DNA from: an uncultured Hyphomicrobiales bacterium
GTDB taxonomy: Bacteria; Pseudomonadota; Alphaproteobacteria; Rhizobiales; Beijerinckiaceae
Assembly (NCBI GenBank): GCA_903918155.1
Contig: CAIXDD010000162.1
Span: 1-16,676, forward strand
Direction: 5' to 3'
DNA length: 16,676 nucleotides
Below are positions 15,775 to 16,676 of the stretch, in pieces; positions within the stretch are counted from its first letter, which is position 1, and each line of letters begins with the position of its first letter. The notes below the pieces were generated by a model that was given only the letters and a program-made list of their open reading frames with translations, had not been told where the DNA came from and made no database searches. The translations under genes and the position numbers were made by a program.

Positions 15775-16676
15775 ATGACATTCGACGCCGCCCTGCCCAT
15801 CGACGCGATCCTGCCGCAGGTCAAAGCCGCGCTTGGGGCGGGGACGCGCGCCGTTCTGGTCGCCCCGCCCGGCGCGGGCAAGACCACGCGGGTCCCGCTG
15901 GCGCTGATGGACGAGGCCGCGCTGGGCGGGGGGCGCGTTCTCGTGCTCGAACCGCGCCGGCTCGCCGCCCGCGCCGCCGCCGAGCGCATGGCCGCGACTT
16001 TGGGCGAAAAGGTCGGCGAGCGGGTGGGCCTGCGCGTGCGCATGGAGACGAAAATCTCCGCGCGCACGCAGGTGGAAGTGATCACCGAGGGCGTTTTCTC
16101 CCGCATGATCCTCGAGGATCCCGCGCTGACGGGCGTGGGCGCGGTTCTGTTCGACGAATTTCACGAACGCTCCCTCGACGCCGATGTCGGCCTGGCGCTG
16201 GCGCTCGACGCGCAGGCGGGCCTGCGCGAGGACCTGCGCCTGCTGGTCATGTCCGCCACGCTCGACGGCGCGCGCGTCGCCGGCCTGCTGGAGGGCGCGC
16301 CGGTTCTGGAGAGCGACGGCCGGGCCTTTCCGGTGGAGACGGTCTATCTCGGCCGCGATCCCGCGCAGGACGTGGCGGAGGCGGTGACGCGCGCCGTTCT
16401 GCGCGCGGTGGAGCGCGAGCCCGGCTCTATTCTCGCCTTTCTGCCCGGCCAGGGCGAAATCCTGCGCGTCGCCGAACGGCTGCGCGAACGCCTGCGCGCG
16501 CCCGACGTCGACGTGACGCCCCTGTTCGGCGCCATGGAGCGCGGCGCGCAGGATCGCGCGGTCGCGCCGGCGCCTGCGGGCCGCCGCAAGATCGTGCTCG
16601 CCACCTCCATCGCGGAAACCTCGCTCACCATCGAGGGCGTGCGCGTCGTCGTCGATTGCGGCCTCGTGCGCGCGCC
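15775..16676 (+). CDS. hrpB: ATP-dependent helicase HrpB, 3' part outside window
   Basis: HrpB is a DEAH/RHA-family ATP-dependent RNA helicase of uncertain physiological role in bacteria. The first 300 codons are present, of about 820 in the family. Visible motifs in order: Walker A APPGAGKTT (30-38), motif Ia LEPRRLAAR (58-66), the Walker B variant DEFHERS (127-133), motif III MSATLDGARVAG (159-170), the start of the second RecA domain with AFLPGQGEIL (221-230), and motif V ATSIAETSLTIEG (276-288). DEFH in place of DEAH is normal for HrpB. The ATG at 15775 gives the expected short lead into Walker A; no clear Shine-Dalgarno sequence is seen, so a slightly different start is possible. It is divergent from kup across a 232-bp spacer. 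No convincing promoter was found for it. Confidence 0.93.
   Translation, partial: MTFDAALPIDAILPQVKAALGAGTRAVLVAPPGAGKTTRVPLALMDEAALGGGRVLVLEPRRLAARAAAERMAATLGEKVGERVGLRVRMETKISARTQVEVITEGVFSRMILEDPALTGVGAVLFDEFHERSLDADVGLALALDAQAGLREDLRLLVMSATLDGARVAGLLEGAPVLESDGRAFPVETVYLGRDPAQDVAEAVTRAVLRAVEREPGSILAFLPGQGEILRVAERLRERLRAPDVDVTPLFGAMERGAQDRAVAPAPAGRRKIVLATSIAETSLTIEGVRVVVDCGLVRA

Overview
The window is GC-rich DNA with strong codon bias. It holds six protein genes on both strands, packed with very little intergenic space. Gene content and protein style (Rhizobiales-type MaeB with a phosphotransacetylase-like tail, Kup, HrpB, and a GlgE/TreS-maltokinase cluster) suggest an alphaproteobacterium, most likely Hyphomicrobiales. 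Any narrower guess, such as the Beijerinckiaceae/Methylocystaceae area, is only an impression. I see no tRNA, rRNA, CRISPR array, insertion sequence, prophage or plasmid function.

Left two thirds (1-10916, minus strand): one tight alpha-glucan/trehalose operon, read from right to left. The order is glgX (glycogen debranching), a MalQ-TreY fusion (4-alpha-glucanotransferase plus maltooligosyltrehalose synthase), glgE (maltosyltransferase) and a TreS-maltokinase fusion that leaves the window at base 1. The gap glgX/malQ-treY is 15 bp. The next two junctions are 4-bp ATGA overlaps. Together the enzymes can trim and rearrange glucan (GlgX, MalQ), convert chain ends to trehalose caps (TreY), turn trehalose into maltose and maltose 1-phosphate (TreS, Mak), and polymerise that into alpha-1,4-glucan (GlgE). 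TreZ, the usual partner of TreY, and GlgB, the usual branching partner of GlgE, are not in the window.

Middle (10917-13474): a divergent spacer of about 250 bp carries a GC hairpin and three CATGCTG repeats. It is followed on the plus strand by maeB, an NADP-type malic enzyme.

Right (13475-16676): maeB and the minus-strand potassium transporter gene kup converge on a 106-bp spacer. That spacer holds a hairpin and a 29-bp tandem repeat containing three GAGTC (GANTC-type) sites. Upstream of kup is a credible sigma70-like promoter with a 15-bp dyad at the expected start site. Divergent from kup is hrpB, a DEAH-type helicase gene cut by the right edge.

The individual enzymes are known families. 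The parts most worth a second look are the organisation of the glucan operon (two large fusions, translational coupling, TreY without visible TreZ) and the repeat between maeB and kup.
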